64,000 nt of DNA from Nitratireductor kimnyeongensis (GTDB taxonomy: Bacteria > Pseudomonadota > Alphaproteobacteria > Rhizobiales > Rhizobiaceae): positions 3,299,001 to 3,363,000 of the forward strand of contig NZ_CP078143.1 in NCBI RefSeq assembly GCF_019891395.1. The letters run 5' to 3'. Positions 1 through 12,400 of this stretch are shown here, piece by piece. Positions within the stretch are counted from its first letter, which is position 1; each line of letters opens with the position of its first letter. Made by a program: the position numbers and the translations under genes. Below the pieces are notes generated by a model that worked only from the letters and a program-made list of their open reading frames with translations, did no database searches and was not told the DNA's origin.

Positions 1-1500
1 TCCGGCACGTTCCGGATCATTCGCGACAGCGATATCGAGGTGGAAGAGGAGGCCGAGGACCTGGTACGCCTTTTCGAATCGGCCCTTAAGCGTCGCCGCC
101 GCGGCTCGGTGATCCGCATCGAGTTCGACAATGAGATCCCCGAGGGCCTAAGGGATTTTGTCGCAAGCGAGTTGGGTGTCGCCGAAAACCGCATCACCGT
201 TTTGGAACGGCCTCTCGCCATCAACCAGATTTCCGAGATCGTGAAAGTGCCGCGCGAGGACCTTCTGTTCCAGCCTTACAACCCGCGCTTTCCCGAACGC
301 ATCCGCGAGCATAATGGCGACTGTTTCGCAGCGATCCGCGAGAAGGACCTTATCGTCCATCACCCGTATGAATCCTTCGATGTGGTGGTGCAGTTTCTGC
401 GCCAGGCCTCGATGGACCCGGAAGTGGTGGCGATCAAACAGACGCTTTATCGCACCTCGAATGACAGCCCGATCGTGCGGGCCCTGATCGAGGCGTCCGA
501 GGCGGGCAAGTCGGTGACAGCCCTGGTGGAATTGAAGGCACGGTTTGACGAGGAAGCCAACATCCGTTGGGCGCGTGATCTGGAGCGGGCGGGCGTGCAG
601 GTGGTGTTCGGCTTCATCGAATTGAAGACGCATGCGAAAATGTCTCTCGTGGTGCGCCGCGAGGAAGGCAAGCTGCGCAATTATTGCCACCTGGGAACGG
701 GCAACTACCATCCGATCACGGCACGGATCTACACCGATCTGTCCTACTTCACGGATGATCCGGAGATCGCGCGCGACGTGGCGCAGGTGTTCAACTTCAT
801 TACCGGTTATGCCGAGCCCGACGGTGAAATGCGCATTGCCGTATCGCCGTTTTCGCTGCGCAACAGGCTGCTCGACCATATCCGCGCGGAGATCGATCAT
901 GTGAAGGCGGGGCGACCGGGCCAGATCTGGTTGAAGATGAATTCCCTGGTCGATCCGTTGGTCATCGATGCGCTCTATGAGGCAGGGCAGGCCGGGGTCG
1001 AGATCGATCTGGTGGTGCGCGGCATCTGTTGCCTGCGTCCGCAGGTGCCGGGGCTTTCCGAACGCATTCGGGTGAAGTCCATCGTTGGCCGCTTCCTTGA
1101 ACACAGCCGGATCTACTGTTTCGGCAACGGCCATGGTTTGCCGTCCGACGAGGCGGTGGTTTACATTTCGTCCGCCGACATCATGCCACGCAACCTCGAC
1201 AGGCGCGTGGAAACCATGGTGCCGATCACCAACCCCACCGTGCATGAGCAGGTTCTCGGCCAGATTATGCTCGGAAACATCATGGACAACCAGCAGAGCT
1301 TTGAAGTATTGCCGGACGGTACCTCTCGGCGCATTATGCCCGACGAGGGAGAAGAACCGTTCAACGCTCAGGAATATTTTATGACAAATCCGAGCCTATC
1401 CGGTCGCGGCAATGCCTTGAAGTCTCATGCGCCAAAGCGGATCGCCGCTTTCAAGAAGCGCAAGAAGGTGGATGCCGAAGCCGTTTCATCAACGGACTAG
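1..1500 (+). CDS. ppk: Polyphosphate kinase 1, 5'-truncated by window edge
   Basis: The frame is open from base 1, so about 499 C-terminal residues of a protein that is usually about 700-730 residues are present. The enzyme reversibly transfers the ATP gamma-phosphate onto inorganic polyphosphate at the inner membrane. The autophosphorylated-histidine region is recognisable ([17 protein letters not shown]), as is the second conserved histidine in [12 protein letters not shown], both within the C-terminal phospholipase-D-like domains. The C-terminal tail is basic (FKKRKK). An exopolyphosphatase gene follows 12 bases downstream, so synthesis and breakdown of polyphosphate are probably co-transcribed. 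The identification is secure; the start lies outside the window. Confidence 0.96.
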   Translation, partial: SGTFRIIRDSDIEVEEEAEDLVRLFESALKRRRRGSVIRIEFDNEIPEGLRDFVASELGVAENRITVLERPLAINQISEIVKVPREDLLFQPYNPRFPERIREHNGDCFAAIREKDLIVHHPYESFDVVVQFLRQASMDPEVVAIKQTLYRTSNDSPIVRALIEASEAGKSVTALVELKARFDEEANIRWARDLERAGVQVVFGFIELKTHAKMSLVVRREEGKLRNYCHLGTGNYHPITARIYTDLSYFTDDPEIARDVAQVFNFITGYAEPDGEMRIAVSPFSLRNRLLDHIRAEIDHVKAGRPGQIWLKMNSLVDPLVIDALYEAGQAGVEIDLVVRGICCLRPQVPGLSERIRVKSIVGRFLEHSRIYCFGNGHGLPSDEAVVYISSADIMPRNLDRRVETMVPITNPTVHEQVLGQIMLGNIMDNQQSFEVLPDGTSRRIMPDEGEEPFNAQEYFMTNPSLSGRGNALKSHAPKRIAAFKKRKKVDAEAVSSTD

Positions 1501-1512
1501 CGGACACATCTT

Positions 1513-3030
1513 TTGGGCATAGCTGAATCTCAAGGCCGGCTACAGGACCGGCGTCCCGTTTCGGTCATCGATATCGGGTCAAACTCGATTCGCCTCGTGA
1601 TCTACGAGGGGGTCGCGCGCTCTCCGAGCGTGTTGTTCAACGAAAAAATGCTGGCTGGTCTCGGCAAAAGCATCGTCACGACCGGCGAGCTCGACCCCGA
1701 AGGCGTGACCCGCGCGGTGGAGGAATTCCGACGCTTCCGAGCGCTGTCCGAGCAGGCGGGGGCAGAATCGCTCCATGTGCTGGCGACCGCCGCGGCGCGA
1801 GAGGCGAAAAACGGTCCGGATTTCATTCATCGGGCAGAAGACATTCTGGGCACGAACATTCGCGTGCTTTCCGGCCGCGAGGAGGCGAAATACTCCGCCT
1901 TCGGCATCATGTCCGGTTTTCACAAGCCGAACGGCATTGTCGGCGACCTTGGCGGCGGCAGCCTCGAACTTGTTGAGGTCGATGGCTACGATATGGGAGA
2001 CGGCATCACCCTGCCGCTCGGAGGCTTGCGGCTCAAGGAGATGGCGAAAAACTCGGTCGCAAGGGCAGGACGCATCGCCCGCGACGAATTGGCCCGCGCC
2101 CCGTGGATGAACGATGGCGCCGGGCGCCCCTTCTACTGTGTGGGCGGCACATGGCGAAATCTCGGCCGTCTGCATATGCTGGAAACCGGTTACCCTCTCG
2201 AGGTCATGCACCACTATGAGATGGACATCGAGCAGTCGCTGGATTTCCTGAAACGCGTCGCCGGCGGCGTCGATCGCTTTGCCGGAATCAGTCACATTTC
2301 GAAGAATCGCCGTACCTTGTTGCCATATGGTGCTGCGGTGCTGCAGGAAATCATCAAGGCCTCCAACCCGTCCAAGATCATTTTCTCGGCGCTAGGGGTG
2401 CGGGAAGGCTATCTCTACTCTTTGCTGGAGGAGGAGGATCGCAGGCGCGATCCGCTGCTTTCGGCTGCGCAGGAGCTCGCGGTTCTGCGCGCGCGCTCCG
2501 TAACCCATGCGCGCGAACTGGCTGAGTGGAGCGGGCCTGCCCTGAAGGCGCTCGGTATCGAGGAAACCGAGGAGGAGGCGCGCTATCGCCAGGCAGCGTG
2601 CCTTCTGGCCGATATCGGCTGGCGGGCGCATCCCGAATATCGCGGCACCCAGTCACTCAACATCATTGCCCATGGTTCCTTCATCGGCATCGATCATCCG
2701 GGCCGCGCCTTCATCGCACTGGCAAACCTGTTTCGCCATGAAGGGCTCTTCAATGATGCCCTTTCGCCACAGATGCGCCAACTGGCAACGCCACGCTATG
2801 TGGAGCGTGCGCGCATTCTGGGGGGGCTTCTGAGGGTTGTCTATCTGTTGACCGCGTCGATGCCGGGCATCATTCCCAAGCTCACCTGGGAGAAACGCGA
2901 CGATGGCACGACGGTGTTGTTGATCCCCAGATCGCACGAAGCGCTCATGGGGGAGAGACCGGTTGGACGCATGGCGCATCTGGCAAAAGTGACCGGGCTG
3001 AAACTTGCGCTGGACGTGGCAAAGGAATAG
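1513..3030 (+). CDS. ppx: Exopolyphosphatase (Ppx/GppA family)
   Basis: This 505-residue protein of the ASKHA fold removes terminal phosphates from polyphosphate, or pppGpp in GppA-type members. The N-terminal phosphate loop (VIDIGSNSIRLVIYEG, about residues 18-33) and the second loop (VGDLGGGSLELVEV, about residue 140) are typical. A helical HD-like region fills the last 170 residues, as in long Ppx proteins. The start used is a TTG 12 bases after ppk; no ATG precedes the first conserved motif, so TTG or another non-ATG codon must be used. Tight spacing to ppk implies one operon. Activity on pppGpp cannot be judged from sequence. Confidence 0.93.
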   Translation: MGIAESQGRLQDRRPVSVIDIGSNSIRLVIYEGVARSPSVLFNEKMLAGLGKSIVTTGELDPEGVTRAVEEFRRFRALSEQAGAESLHVLATAAAREAKNGPDFIHRAEDILGTNIRVLSGREEAKYSAFGIMSGFHKPNGIVGDLGGGSLELVEVDGYDMGDGITLPLGGLRLKEMAKNSVARAGRIARDELARAPWMNDGAGRPFYCVGGTWRNLGRLHMLETGYPLEVMHHYEMDIEQSLDFLKRVAGGVDRFAGISHISKNRRTLLPYGAAVLQEIIKASNPSKIIFSALGVREGYLYSLLEEEDRRRDPLLSAAQELAVLRARSVTHARELAEWSGPALKALGIEETEEEARYRQAACLLADIGWRAHPEYRGTQSLNIIAHGSFIGIDHPGRAFIALANLFRHEGLFNDALSPQMRQLATPRYVERARILGGLLRVVYLLTASMPGIIPKLTWEKRDDGTTVLLIPRSHEALMGERPVGRMAHLAKVTGLKLALDVAKE

Positions 3031-3174
3031 CGCAGCGTCCCCGATACCGGTCGTCTTCTCCCCGCGCATGCAGAAGCCAGGGGACTGGGAGAAGCGAGGG
3101 GCTGGGAGCGATAGGGCCGGGAGCAACAAGTCCCTGCCATCACGCAGCAGCGCCATCACGCAGCGGCGAAGCGG

Positions 3175-4353
3175 CTACTCCGCTGCTTCGCTGCGGGCTT
3201 CCGCGGGTTCGAATATCTCGATCTTCCGGTTGTTGAACCGAAGTGCGAGCCTGCCCTCCACGAGCTTCAAGGCCTCCTTGCCGAAAACCTCGCGTCGCCA
3301 CCCGGACATGGCAGGCACATCGGCATCCGCGCCGTCGGCTGCAATGCGGTCGATGTCATCGCTGGAGGCAAGCATCTTCGGCGCCACGCCCTGTTTGTCG
3401 GCCACCAGCTTCAAGAGCACTTTCAGCAGTTCGGCCGCCGCGGCAGCGCCCTCGGGGGCCTGGGGCGGTCTGGGCAAGCGAGGCAAATCCTCTTTTGGCA
3501 GTGTCATGGCCTTGGCGACGGCGCCAAGAAGCCCGTTGGCCGCACCCGAGCGCTCCCAACCTTTGGGAATGGTGCGCAACCGCCCCAGCGCTTCGCTGTC
3601 GCGGGGATGCTGCTGTGCCACCTCGTAGATCGCGTCGTCCTTGATGACACGCCCGCGCGGCACATTGCGCTCGCGCGCCTCACGCTCGCGCCAGGCGGCG
3701 ACATGCTGGAGGATTGCGAAATCGATCGGCTTCTTGACGCGGAGCTTGAGCCGTTTCCAGGCATCGTCTGGATGCGGATCGTAGGTCTCGCGTGCCGTCA
3801 GAACCGCCATCTCCTCGTTAAGCCAATGCGCGCGTCCTTCGCGCTCCAGCTCGGTCTTGAGATGCTGATAGACATCAATGAGATGCGTCACGTCTGCGAG
3901 CGCATAGCTTAGCTGCTTGTCGGAGAGAGGACGGCGGCGCCAGTCGGTGAAACGCGATGACTTGTCGATGCGAGCGCCGGTGATCCTTGCGACGAGCTGA
4001 TCGTACGAGACGCTATCTCCGAAACCGCACACGGAGGCCGCCACCTGCGTGTCGAAAAGAGGACTGGGGATCAGTTTCCCAAGATTGTAGACAATCTCAA
4101 CATCCTGACGCGCCGCATGGAACACTTTGACAATGTTCTCATTGGCCATGAGCGCGAAGAATGGCTTGAGGTCTATGCCATCGGCCAGCGGGTCGATGAG
4201 AGCGGTTACACCCGGTGCCGCCATCTGGATCAGACAGAGCTCCGGCCAGAAGGTCGATTCCCGGATGAATTCGGTGTCGACAGTGACGAAATTGGAGTTT
4301 TCGAAGGCGTGAATCGCCGCTTCGAGGTCTTTTTGCTTCGTGATCAGATCCAT
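3175..4353 (-). CDS. rnd: Ribonuclease D
   Basis: This 392-residue 3'-5' exoribonuclease acts in tRNA 3'-end maturation. The DEDD nuclease domain begins at once: FVTVDTEF gives ExoI (Asp and Glu), the segment around VKVFHAARQDVE gives ExoII, and the conserved tyrosine and aspartate of ExoIII lie in LSYALADVTHLIDVY. One or two HRDC helical domains follow from about residue 210. The length matches the family. It is convergent with ppx. An MFS carrier gene lies 52 bases upstream on the same strand, so the two may be co-transcribed. The ATG at the right end is the only sensible start because the DEDD motif lies about 20 residues inside. Confidence 0.95.
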   Translation of the reverse strand: MDLITKQKDLEAAIHAFENSNFVTVDTEFIRESTFWPELCLIQMAAPGVTALIDPLADGIDLKPFFALMANENIVKVFHAARQDVEIVYNLGKLIPSPLFDTQVAASVCGFGDSVSYDQLVARITGARIDKSSRFTDWRRRPLSDKQLSYALADVTHLIDVYQHLKTELEREGRAHWLNEEMAVLTARETYDPHPDDAWKRLKLRVKKPIDFAILQHVAAWREREARERNVPRGRVIKDDAIYEVAQQHPRDSEALGRLRTIPKGWERSGAANGLLGAVAKAMTLPKEDLPRLPRPPQAPEGAAAAAELLKVLLKLVADKQGVAPKMLASSDDIDRIAADGADADVPAMSGWRREVFGKEALKLVEGRLALRFNNRKIEIFEPAEARSEAAE

Positions 4354-4405
4354 TCTGCTTCTTTAGGTCATGCTGGCGAAAAAGGAAAGAAACCGCTTGG
4401 CGAGA

Positions 4406-5650
4406 TTAGAGGTCGTCACCGGATCGATGATTGCGGCTGCGCCGTGCCATCCGGACGAAAACCGGTGATGTCCGCAACAGCGCGGCGAAGCGCCGCCGCC
4501 TTGCAGCCGGAACGGATGGACGGACGCTCATCCGGTAGAAGGTCACGCCGATCAGCACCGCATAGACAATGGAGGTGTAGGAGAAAAGCGCGTGTGGACC
4601 AAAACGCTGCATCAGCAGCGAAGCCAGCAGAGGCCCGACCATGGCCCCAAGTGAATAAAAGAACAGAAGGCCGGCGGCCAGCTGCACGAACTGATCCTTC
4701 TGGGCATGGTCGTTGGCGTGGGCGACCGACAAAGAGTAGAGCGACATCGCAAATGCGCCGAACAGAAACACGAGCAGCATGTTGGCCTGAGGGCTGTCGC
4801 CGGCAAACCAGACGATGATCAAAGCGGAGACAAGCGCACCGATGGTGGTGCCGAGAAGAACGACGCGGCGATCATGGCGGTCGGACAATGCTCCAAGCGG
4901 ATACTGCATCACCGCTCCACCGACAATGCCGGCGCTCATGAAGGTGGCGATCTCGGACACGCTGAGGCCGATGGATTGGCCGTAGATCGGTCCGACAATG
5001 CGGAAGGCGCTGTTGGTGAGGCCAACAGCGAAACAACCGAAGGCGGCCAGAGGCGAGATTCGCCAGACGGCTGCGAGGTCGAGGCGCAATTCGGCCGGCG
5101 GGCGTGGGTTGGAACGATCGGCCATGGAGACGGGCACCAGCGACAGGGTGATCATCATCGCCATGACCGCAAAGGTGACAAACCCTTCGATGCCGAGTGC
5201 GGGCAGCATGTATTGCGAGCCGGTGACGGCAGCAATGTCGATAATGCGGTAGACGGCCAAAACACGGGCGCGGTTGGTGTTCTGCGCAGCCGAGTTGAGC
5301 CAGCTTTCGATCGTTGTGAAAAGGCTTGAAAAGCAGATGCCGGAGAGAAAACGCACCGCGATCCAGGAAAGCGGGTCCACAAACAGGACGAGCAGAAGCG
5401 CGCCGGCGGCCCCGAGTGCCGCGAGAGCTGCAAAAGCGCGGATATGGCCGACCGCACGCAGAAGGCGCGGTACGTAAAGACAGCCGATCAGGAAACCGGC
5501 AAAATACGCACTGCCCATGAGACCGATCGTGGTTTCGGAAAAGCCCTCCGCCGCGCCGCGTAGCGCGATAAGCGTCCCCTGAAGCCCGTTGCCGGCCAAA
5601 AGGATGCCAGCGGCAATGAGAAGCGGGATCAGCGGGCGAAGGCTGGACAT
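4406..5650 (-). CDS. MFS transporter, YcaD-like
   Basis: A 414-residue, twelve-segment major facilitator carrier. The N-terminus (MSSLRPLIPLLIAAG) and the motif-A-like loop between segments 2 and 3 (VPRLLRAVGHIRAF) resemble the YcaD group of small MFS proteins. A second motif-A-like loop, LSDRHDRRVVLLG, opens the C-terminal half. Substrate is unknown. The frame stays open for 84 more codons upstream, but that part is not membrane-like and would run antisense into aspS, so the internal ATG is used. No strong ribosome-binding site is seen in front of it, so the exact start is uncertain. The gene is divergent from aspS and upstream of rnd. Confidence 0.85.
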   Translation of the reverse strand: MSSLRPLIPLLIAAGILLAGNGLQGTLIALRGAAEGFSETTIGLMGSAYFAGFLIGCLYVPRLLRAVGHIRAFAALAALGAAGALLLVLFVDPLSWIAVRFLSGICFSSLFTTIESWLNSAAQNTNRARVLAVYRIIDIAAVTGSQYMLPALGIEGFVTFAVMAMMITLSLVPVSMADRSNPRPPAELRLDLAAVWRISPLAAFGCFAVGLTNSAFRIVGPIYGQSIGLSVSEIATFMSAGIVGGAVMQYPLGALSDRHDRRVVLLGTTIGALVSALIIVWFAGDSPQANMLLVFLFGAFAMSLYSLSVAHANDHAQKDQFVQLAAGLLFFYSLGAMVGPLLASLLMQRFGPHALFSYTSIVYAVLIGVTFYRMSVRPSVPAARRRRFAALLRTSPVFVRMARRSRNHRSGDDL

Positions 5651-5900
5651 GGTGGGAGGCCCGTGCTGGGAGGCGCGGCAGGTCGCACCGTTCAACAATG
5701 AGCTATAGGATGCCCTGTACCAATTCTCTTGGGCCAGCAGGGCGTGGCGATGATTCCAGTTCTCTGACCGGAAGCCCGATACAGCCGCGTGCGGCCCGAC
5801 ACCTTGACAAATCGCACCTCCCATGCGCTTTTCGCGCCGACCTTCCGGGAGGGTTTCGACCTCTCTCGAGTACGAATTCCAAGACACGGATGATATGACC

Positions 5901-7688
5901 ATGCATCGCTATCGCAGCCATTCCTGCGCCGAACTCAGAAAATCCGATGTGGGCGCGAATGTGCGTCTGTCCGGCTGGGTGCATCGCGTGCGCGATCATG
6001 GCGGGCTTCTTTTCATCGATCTGCGCGATCATCATGGCGTGACACAGATCGTGGCTGATCCCGACTCTCCGTCGTTCAAGACCGCCGAGGGCGTGCGTGG
6101 TGAGTGGGTGATCCGTGTCGATGGCGAGGTGAAGGCGCGTACCGACGAAACGATCAACAAGAACCTGCCCACGGGCGAGGTGGAGATTTTCGCCCGCGAG
6201 ATCGAAGTGCTGTCCGAGGCGAAGGAGCTTCCGCTGCCGGTGTTTGGCGAGCCCGACTATCCTGAGGACATCCGCCTCAAATACCGTTTCCTCGATCTGC
6301 GCCGCGACACGCTGCACAAGAACATCGTCCAGCGCACGAAAATCATCGCCGAAATGCGCCGTGCCATGGGTGAGGCGGGTTTTGCCGAATATTCGACGCC
6401 GATCCTCACGGCTTCTTCGCCTGAAGGCGCGCGCGACTTCCTCGTGCCATCGCGTCTTCATGAGGGCAAATTCTACGCATTGCCGCAGGCACCACAGATC
6501 TACAAGCAGCTGATCATGGTCTCGGGCTTCGACCGCTATTTCCAGATCGCACCCTGCTTCCGCGACGAGGATCCGCGCGCCGACCGCCTGCCGGGTGAAT
6601 TCTATCAGCTTGATGTGGAAATGAGCTTCGTCGAGCAGGAAGACGTGTTCCAGACCATGGAACCCGTCATGCGCGGCATTTTCGAAACGTTCGCCAATGG
6701 CAAGCCGGTGACGGATGTCTTCCCGCGCATTCCCTATGACGAGGCGATGCGCAAATATGGGTCCGACAAGCCGGATCTCAGAAACCCGATCGAAATGGAA
6801 GATGTCTCAGAGCATTTCCGTGGCTCGGGCTTCAAGGTTTTCGCCAACATTCTCGCCAATGACGAGAAGGCGGAAGTCTGGGCCATTCCTGCAAAGACAG
6901 GCGGCTCCAGAGCATTTTGTGACCGCATGAACTCATGGGCGCAGGGCGAGGGGCAGCCGGGGCTTGGCTATATCTTCTGGCGGAAGGAAGGCGAGGGGCT
7001 GGAGGGGGCCGGTCCCATCGCCAAGAACATTGGACCGGAGCGCACGGAAGCGATCCGCACACAGCTTGGTCTGGACGACGGCGATGCCTGTTTCTTTGCC
7101 GCTGGTGACCCGAAGAAATTCGCTGCTTTTGCCGGTGCTGCCCGTACGCGGGCGGGCGAAGAGCTCGATCTCGTTGACCGGGATCAGTTCAAGCTCGCCT
7201 GGATCGTCGACTTCCCCTTCTACGAGTGGAACGAGGACGAGAAGAAGATCGATTTCGGCCATAACCCCTTCACCATGCCGCAGGGCGGTCTGGAAGGGCT
7301 TGAGGGCGAGGATCCGCTGGCGCTCAAGGCTTACCAGTACGACCTCGTCTGCAACGGCTTCGAAATCGCGTCGGGCGGCATCCGCAACCATCTGCCCGAG
7401 GTCATGGTCAAGGCGTTCGAGAAGGTCGGCTTCACACAGCAGGATGTGGAAGAGCGTTTCGGCGGTCTCTACCGCGCATTCCAGTATGGGGCACCGCCCC
7501 ATGGTGGCATGGCAGCCGGCATCGACCGCATTGTCATGCTGCTTCTTGGCGCGAAGAACCTGCGCGAGATCACCATGTTCCCGATGAACCAGCAGGCGCA
7601 GGACCTTCTGATGGGCGCGCCTTCGGAAGCCAGCGCCGCACAGCTGCGTGAATTGAATATCCGGCTGGCGCCGGTGAAGAAGGATTGA
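5901..7688 (+). CDS. aspS: Aspartate-tRNA ligase
   Basis: This 595-residue class II aminoacyl-tRNA synthetase of the bacterial type charges tRNA-Asp. Parts in order: N-terminal OB-fold anticodon-binding domain ([20 protein letters not shown]), class II motif 2 ([10 protein letters not shown]), a GAD insertion domain, and motif 3 near the end ([16 protein letters not shown]). The ATG at 5901 gives the usual rhizobial N-terminus [18 protein letters not shown]; the frame is open further upstream but without family similarity. Whether the enzyme is non-discriminating (also making Asp-tRNA-Asn) cannot be decided here, since no gatCAB or asnS gene lies in the window. A strong terminator follows. 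Confidence 0.97.
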   Translation: MHRYRSHSCAELRKSDVGANVRLSGWVHRVRDHGGLLFIDLRDHHGVTQIVADPDSPSFKTAEGVRGEWVIRVDGEVKARTDETINKNLPTGEVEIFAREIEVLSEAKELPLPVFGEPDYPEDIRLKYRFLDLRRDTLHKNIVQRTKIIAEMRRAMGEAGFAEYSTPILTASSPEGARDFLVPSRLHEGKFYALPQAPQIYKQLIMVSGFDRYFQIAPCFRDEDPRADRLPGEFYQLDVEMSFVEQEDVFQTMEPVMRGIFETFANGKPVTDVFPRIPYDEAMRKYGSDKPDLRNPIEMEDVSEHFRGSGFKVFANILANDEKAEVWAIPAKTGGSRAFCDRMNSWAQGEGQPGLGYIFWRKEGEGLEGAGPIAKNIGPERTEAIRTQLGLDDGDACFFAAGDPKKFAAFAGAARTRAGEELDLVDRDQFKLAWIVDFPFYEWNEDEKKIDFGHNPFTMPQGGLEGLEGEDPLALKAYQYDLVCNGFEIASGGIRNHLPEVMVKAFEKVGFTQQDVEERFGGLYRAFQYGAPPHGGMAAGIDRIVMLLLGAKNLREITMFPMNQQAQDLLMGAPSEASAAQLRELNIRLAPVKKD

Positions 7689-7714
7689 TTGCGCGAACAG
7701 CGCTTGGAAAAGTG

Positions 7715-7753
7715 AAAGGGTTGCGGGCCTGGCAAGGCCCGCAACCCTTTTTT
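7715..7753. terminator. Bidirectional terminator between aspS and the exported-protein gene
   Basis: A perfect 15-base-pair inverted repeat (7715-7729 against 7736-7750) encloses a 6-base loop. It ends in a T run on the plus strand and has an A run at its left foot. It sits between two convergent genes and can serve both. Confidence 0.9.
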
Positions 7754-7757
7754 CTAT

Positions 7758-8948
7758 CTACTCATTCGCTGTGATGGAAAGTCCCACCTGCCTGGCCAGA
7801 GCCTCAGGGGAGCCCATCGCAGTGCCCATCAGAACAGCAAACGGAATGCCTTCTTCCGGCGCAACGCTGATTGTGATGTTGCGGGGGTCGTCGAGATAGT
7901 TGGTTATTGCCTTGGCGAGGCTCTGCGTGAGGTCGGGACCAAGATACTGACCGGCCATGAGGGGTACGATGGCCTTGGCCTGGTTGGCCACATCTTCCGG
8001 CTTCACGCCTTGTTGATCCGCAGCATAGGCCAGCACCTTTCCGGTGAGTGAGGCGTCTGAAAAGCGGATCGATGCGCCATGCAGGCTGAGCTGCTGCATG
8101 AGACCGAGCATTGCAAGACCCTGCGCCTGCTTCTGCTGTTCCGTGCCGCTCTCCATCTGCTTTTGCATGTCCTGTAACGTGCGGATGAATTCCGGAGTGT
8201 AACCGCTGATGTCCGCCGAAATCGCCAGGGTCCCGGCATTCTCGACCTTCACGTCATAGCGGGTAATCTTCATGCGGCCGTCGGTCAGAGCCCAGCTACC
8301 GGCCATGTCGACGCTGCCGGAAACCTCCTCATATCCATATTCGTCCAGCTTGCTCCGCGCATTGCTGTTGTCGGCAAGCGTTGCGACATCCAGCCAGAAA
8401 TTCTCGACGGCCCCAACGAATGTCATCGTCTCGGCGCCGTCACCAAGCGTGGTATTGGCACGCAGCGATTCAAGCGTAAAAAGGGGCGTTTCGTCTTTGC
8501 CCACTCGCGCGCTGTCGAGAGCGAACTGGCGATACTGCATGAGGCCGCCATAGGGCGGGTTATCGCCCTCTTTCGGCAGGATGAGACCTTCTATGGACAG
8601 GCCGCTCAATGAAATATCGAGGCCGTCTTCCGACTGTTCAAAACTGTCGATCGCGATCCGGCCGATCTCATAGATGTCATCGGTCTCGCTAACGTCTTCC
8701 AGAAGGAAATCGCCCAGCTCCACCTTGGTCTCGACGTCCAGCAGGCCCAGGGATGCATTCTCGAGAACGATCGAATCGCCATCCTGTCGAACACCACTCC
8801 ATTCGGCCGTCAGCCCCTGATCGCCGAGCAGTGTCTTGTAGCGGGCTGCAACCTCTTCCGCCTCCCAGGCCCAGGCGGACTGCAGCGCCGTCGCCGAAAG
8901 AAAGGCAGCGAGCGAAAGAGACTTCAGCTTGGTCATGTGGCTGAGCAT
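7758..8948 (-). CDS. Exported protein of unknown function
   Basis: I do not recognise a named family. The 396-residue product starts with a Sec-type signal peptide (MLSHMTKLKSLSLAAFLSA, cleavage likely after the alanine-rich stretch near residue 28). The rest is acidic, without membrane segments, and reads as repeated beta-strand-like units (for example SIVLENASLGLL, IDSFEQSEDGLDISLSGL). A helical stretch rich in Gln and Lys (LQDMQKQMESGTEQQKQAQG) lies about two thirds along. The ATG at 8948 has AAGGA seven bases upstream and is preferred over an in-frame ATG 36 bases further out. It is divergent from the hydrolase gene at 9103 and shares a 154-base intergenic region with it. A periplasmic location is inferred. 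Confidence 0.75.
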   Translation of the reverse strand: MLSHMTKLKSLSLAAFLSATALQSAWAWEAEEVAARYKTLLGDQGLTAEWSGVRQDGDSIVLENASLGLLDVETKVELGDFLLEDVSETDDIYEIGRIAIDSFEQSEDGLDISLSGLSIEGLILPKEGDNPPYGGLMQYRQFALDSARVGKDETPLFTLESLRANTTLGDGAETMTFVGAVENFWLDVATLADNSNARSKLDEYGYEEVSGSVDMAGSWALTDGRMKITRYDVKVENAGTLAISADISGYTPEFIRTLQDMQKQMESGTEQQKQAQGLAMLGLMQQLSLHGASIRFSDASLTGKVLAYAADQQGVKPEDVANQAKAIVPLMAGQYLGPDLTQSLAKAITNYLDDPRNITISVAPEEGIPFAVLMGTAMGSPEALARQVGLSITANE

Positions 8949-9102
8949 GGGAATTTCCTTGAAATTGCGTAAGGTAACGGTCATCCAACGAGTTCGTCGG
9001 CTGAAAATGCGATCTGAGGATGACCTGAGGGCATTCCTGTGTCAATTTTACGGGCGTTCGAATGGTTTAGACGCCGTCAAGAAATTCCGGGAGAGGCAAA
9101 GA

Positions 9103-9969
9103 ATGAGGGCAATGGGGCAGCTGGGCGCAGGAATTCTCCTGTCGATGTTGTTTTCGCTGGCCGCGCACGCTGTCGAGCTTCACGAAGGCATCACCTACCG
9201 TCAGGGACTCAAGCTGGACATTCACGCACCAGACCGCCCCGGCCAAACCGCACAAGCCGGCGTTGTGCGCATGAATCTCTTCACTTTCGGCGGTCGGAAG
9301 GCCCCCGTGGTGATCTATGCCCATGGTGGCGGCTGGGTGAAGGGGACGCGCAAGAAGGTGTATTCGCTGCCCGAGTGGCTGACCTCTCGTGGGTACATGC
9401 TGGTTGCAATCGACTACCGCAAGGTTCCTCAGACCACAATCGACGGCCAGGTGAGCGACCTTTCGGCGGCCATCGCGTGGGTGCGCTCCAATATTTCGCG
9501 TTATGGCGGCGACCCCTCCCGCATCGTGTTGATGGGGCATTCGGCCGGGGCACATCTGGTTGCAATGGCGGCTGCACGCAATGTCGCCGGTTCGGTGCGT
9601 GGGGTCATTCCCAACGATGTGCAGGCCTATGACATGGTGGCCTATGCGGGCATGCGCGGTTCGCTCGGTTATCCCTATATCAATGCGTTTGGCTCTGACC
9701 CGAATGATTGGGTGCGTTGGTCTCCCGTCACCTATGCCCGGCGCGGCTCCGGGTTTCCGCCGCACCTTTTCCTGCATTCCGGTTCCAACGGCGCGCGCCG
9801 CAAGGCGCTGACCAATGGTTATTCCAATCTCTTGAAGGCGCGCGGCGCGCGATCAGCCGTGTTTGACGGTGGCCGCTACACCCATGGCTCGATCGCGCGC
9901 AAGCTGGGTGAACCGGGTGATCCCGCGACATTGACCATCGAGCGGTTTCTGGCGCAGGTGATGCGGTGA
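9103..9969 (+). CDS. Secreted alpha/beta hydrolase (esterase/lipase-like)
   Basis: A 288-residue alpha/beta-hydrolase of the hormone-sensitive-lipase/carboxylesterase-like group. A hydrophobic leader (residues about 8-23, ending AAHA) predicts export. The oxyanion-hole motif HGGGW begins at His74, the nucleophile elbow GHSAG has Ser147, and the likely catalytic histidine is His261 in RYTHGS. The ATG at 9103 follows GGGAGAGG at proper spacing, and a longer in-frame reading has no family support. Substrate is unknown; carboxyl ester hydrolysis is the family expectation. It is divergent from the exported protein at 7758-8948, so shared regulation is possible but unproven. Confidence 0.85.
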   Translation: MRAMGQLGAGILLSMLFSLAAHAVELHEGITYRQGLKLDIHAPDRPGQTAQAGVVRMNLFTFGGRKAPVVIYAHGGGWVKGTRKKVYSLPEWLTSRGYMLVAIDYRKVPQTTIDGQVSDLSAAIAWVRSNISRYGGDPSRIVLMGHSAGAHLVAMAAARNVAGSVRGVIPNDVQAYDMVAYAGMRGSLGYPYINAFGSDPNDWVRWSPVTYARRGSGFPPHLFLHSGSNGARRKALTNGYSNLLKARGARSAVFDGGRYTHGSIARKLGEPGDPATLTIERFLAQVMR

Positions 9970-10091
9970 AGGGAAGAACGCGGGTGATGAGAAACGGATG
10001 GTGTTCAAGGATGCCTGCCTTGACGGTGCTGTGGTATCCCTTTCGCTACTCCCCCCTTGCCGCGAATCACCCTCTGGTCTAACCCCAGACC

Positions 10092-12350
<2,259 letters not shown>

Positions 12351-12400
12351 GGACTGCAAGCCAAACCTGAACGACATCGCGCAGAAAGAGGAGGGGTGAG

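Noticed and set aside
148..1245. Long minus-strand reading frame of 365 codons opposite ppk
   Set aside because: It is a shadow of the ppk frame in GC-rich DNA; the product is His- and Arg-rich with no family-like segment. Similar long shadows lie opposite parC, tex, plsX-fabH, ldtP, clpP and lon.
5651..5902. N-terminal extension of the MFS carrier by 84 residues
   Set aside because: The open frame continues upstream, but the residues are not membrane-like, do not fit the family and would overlap aspS in antisense.
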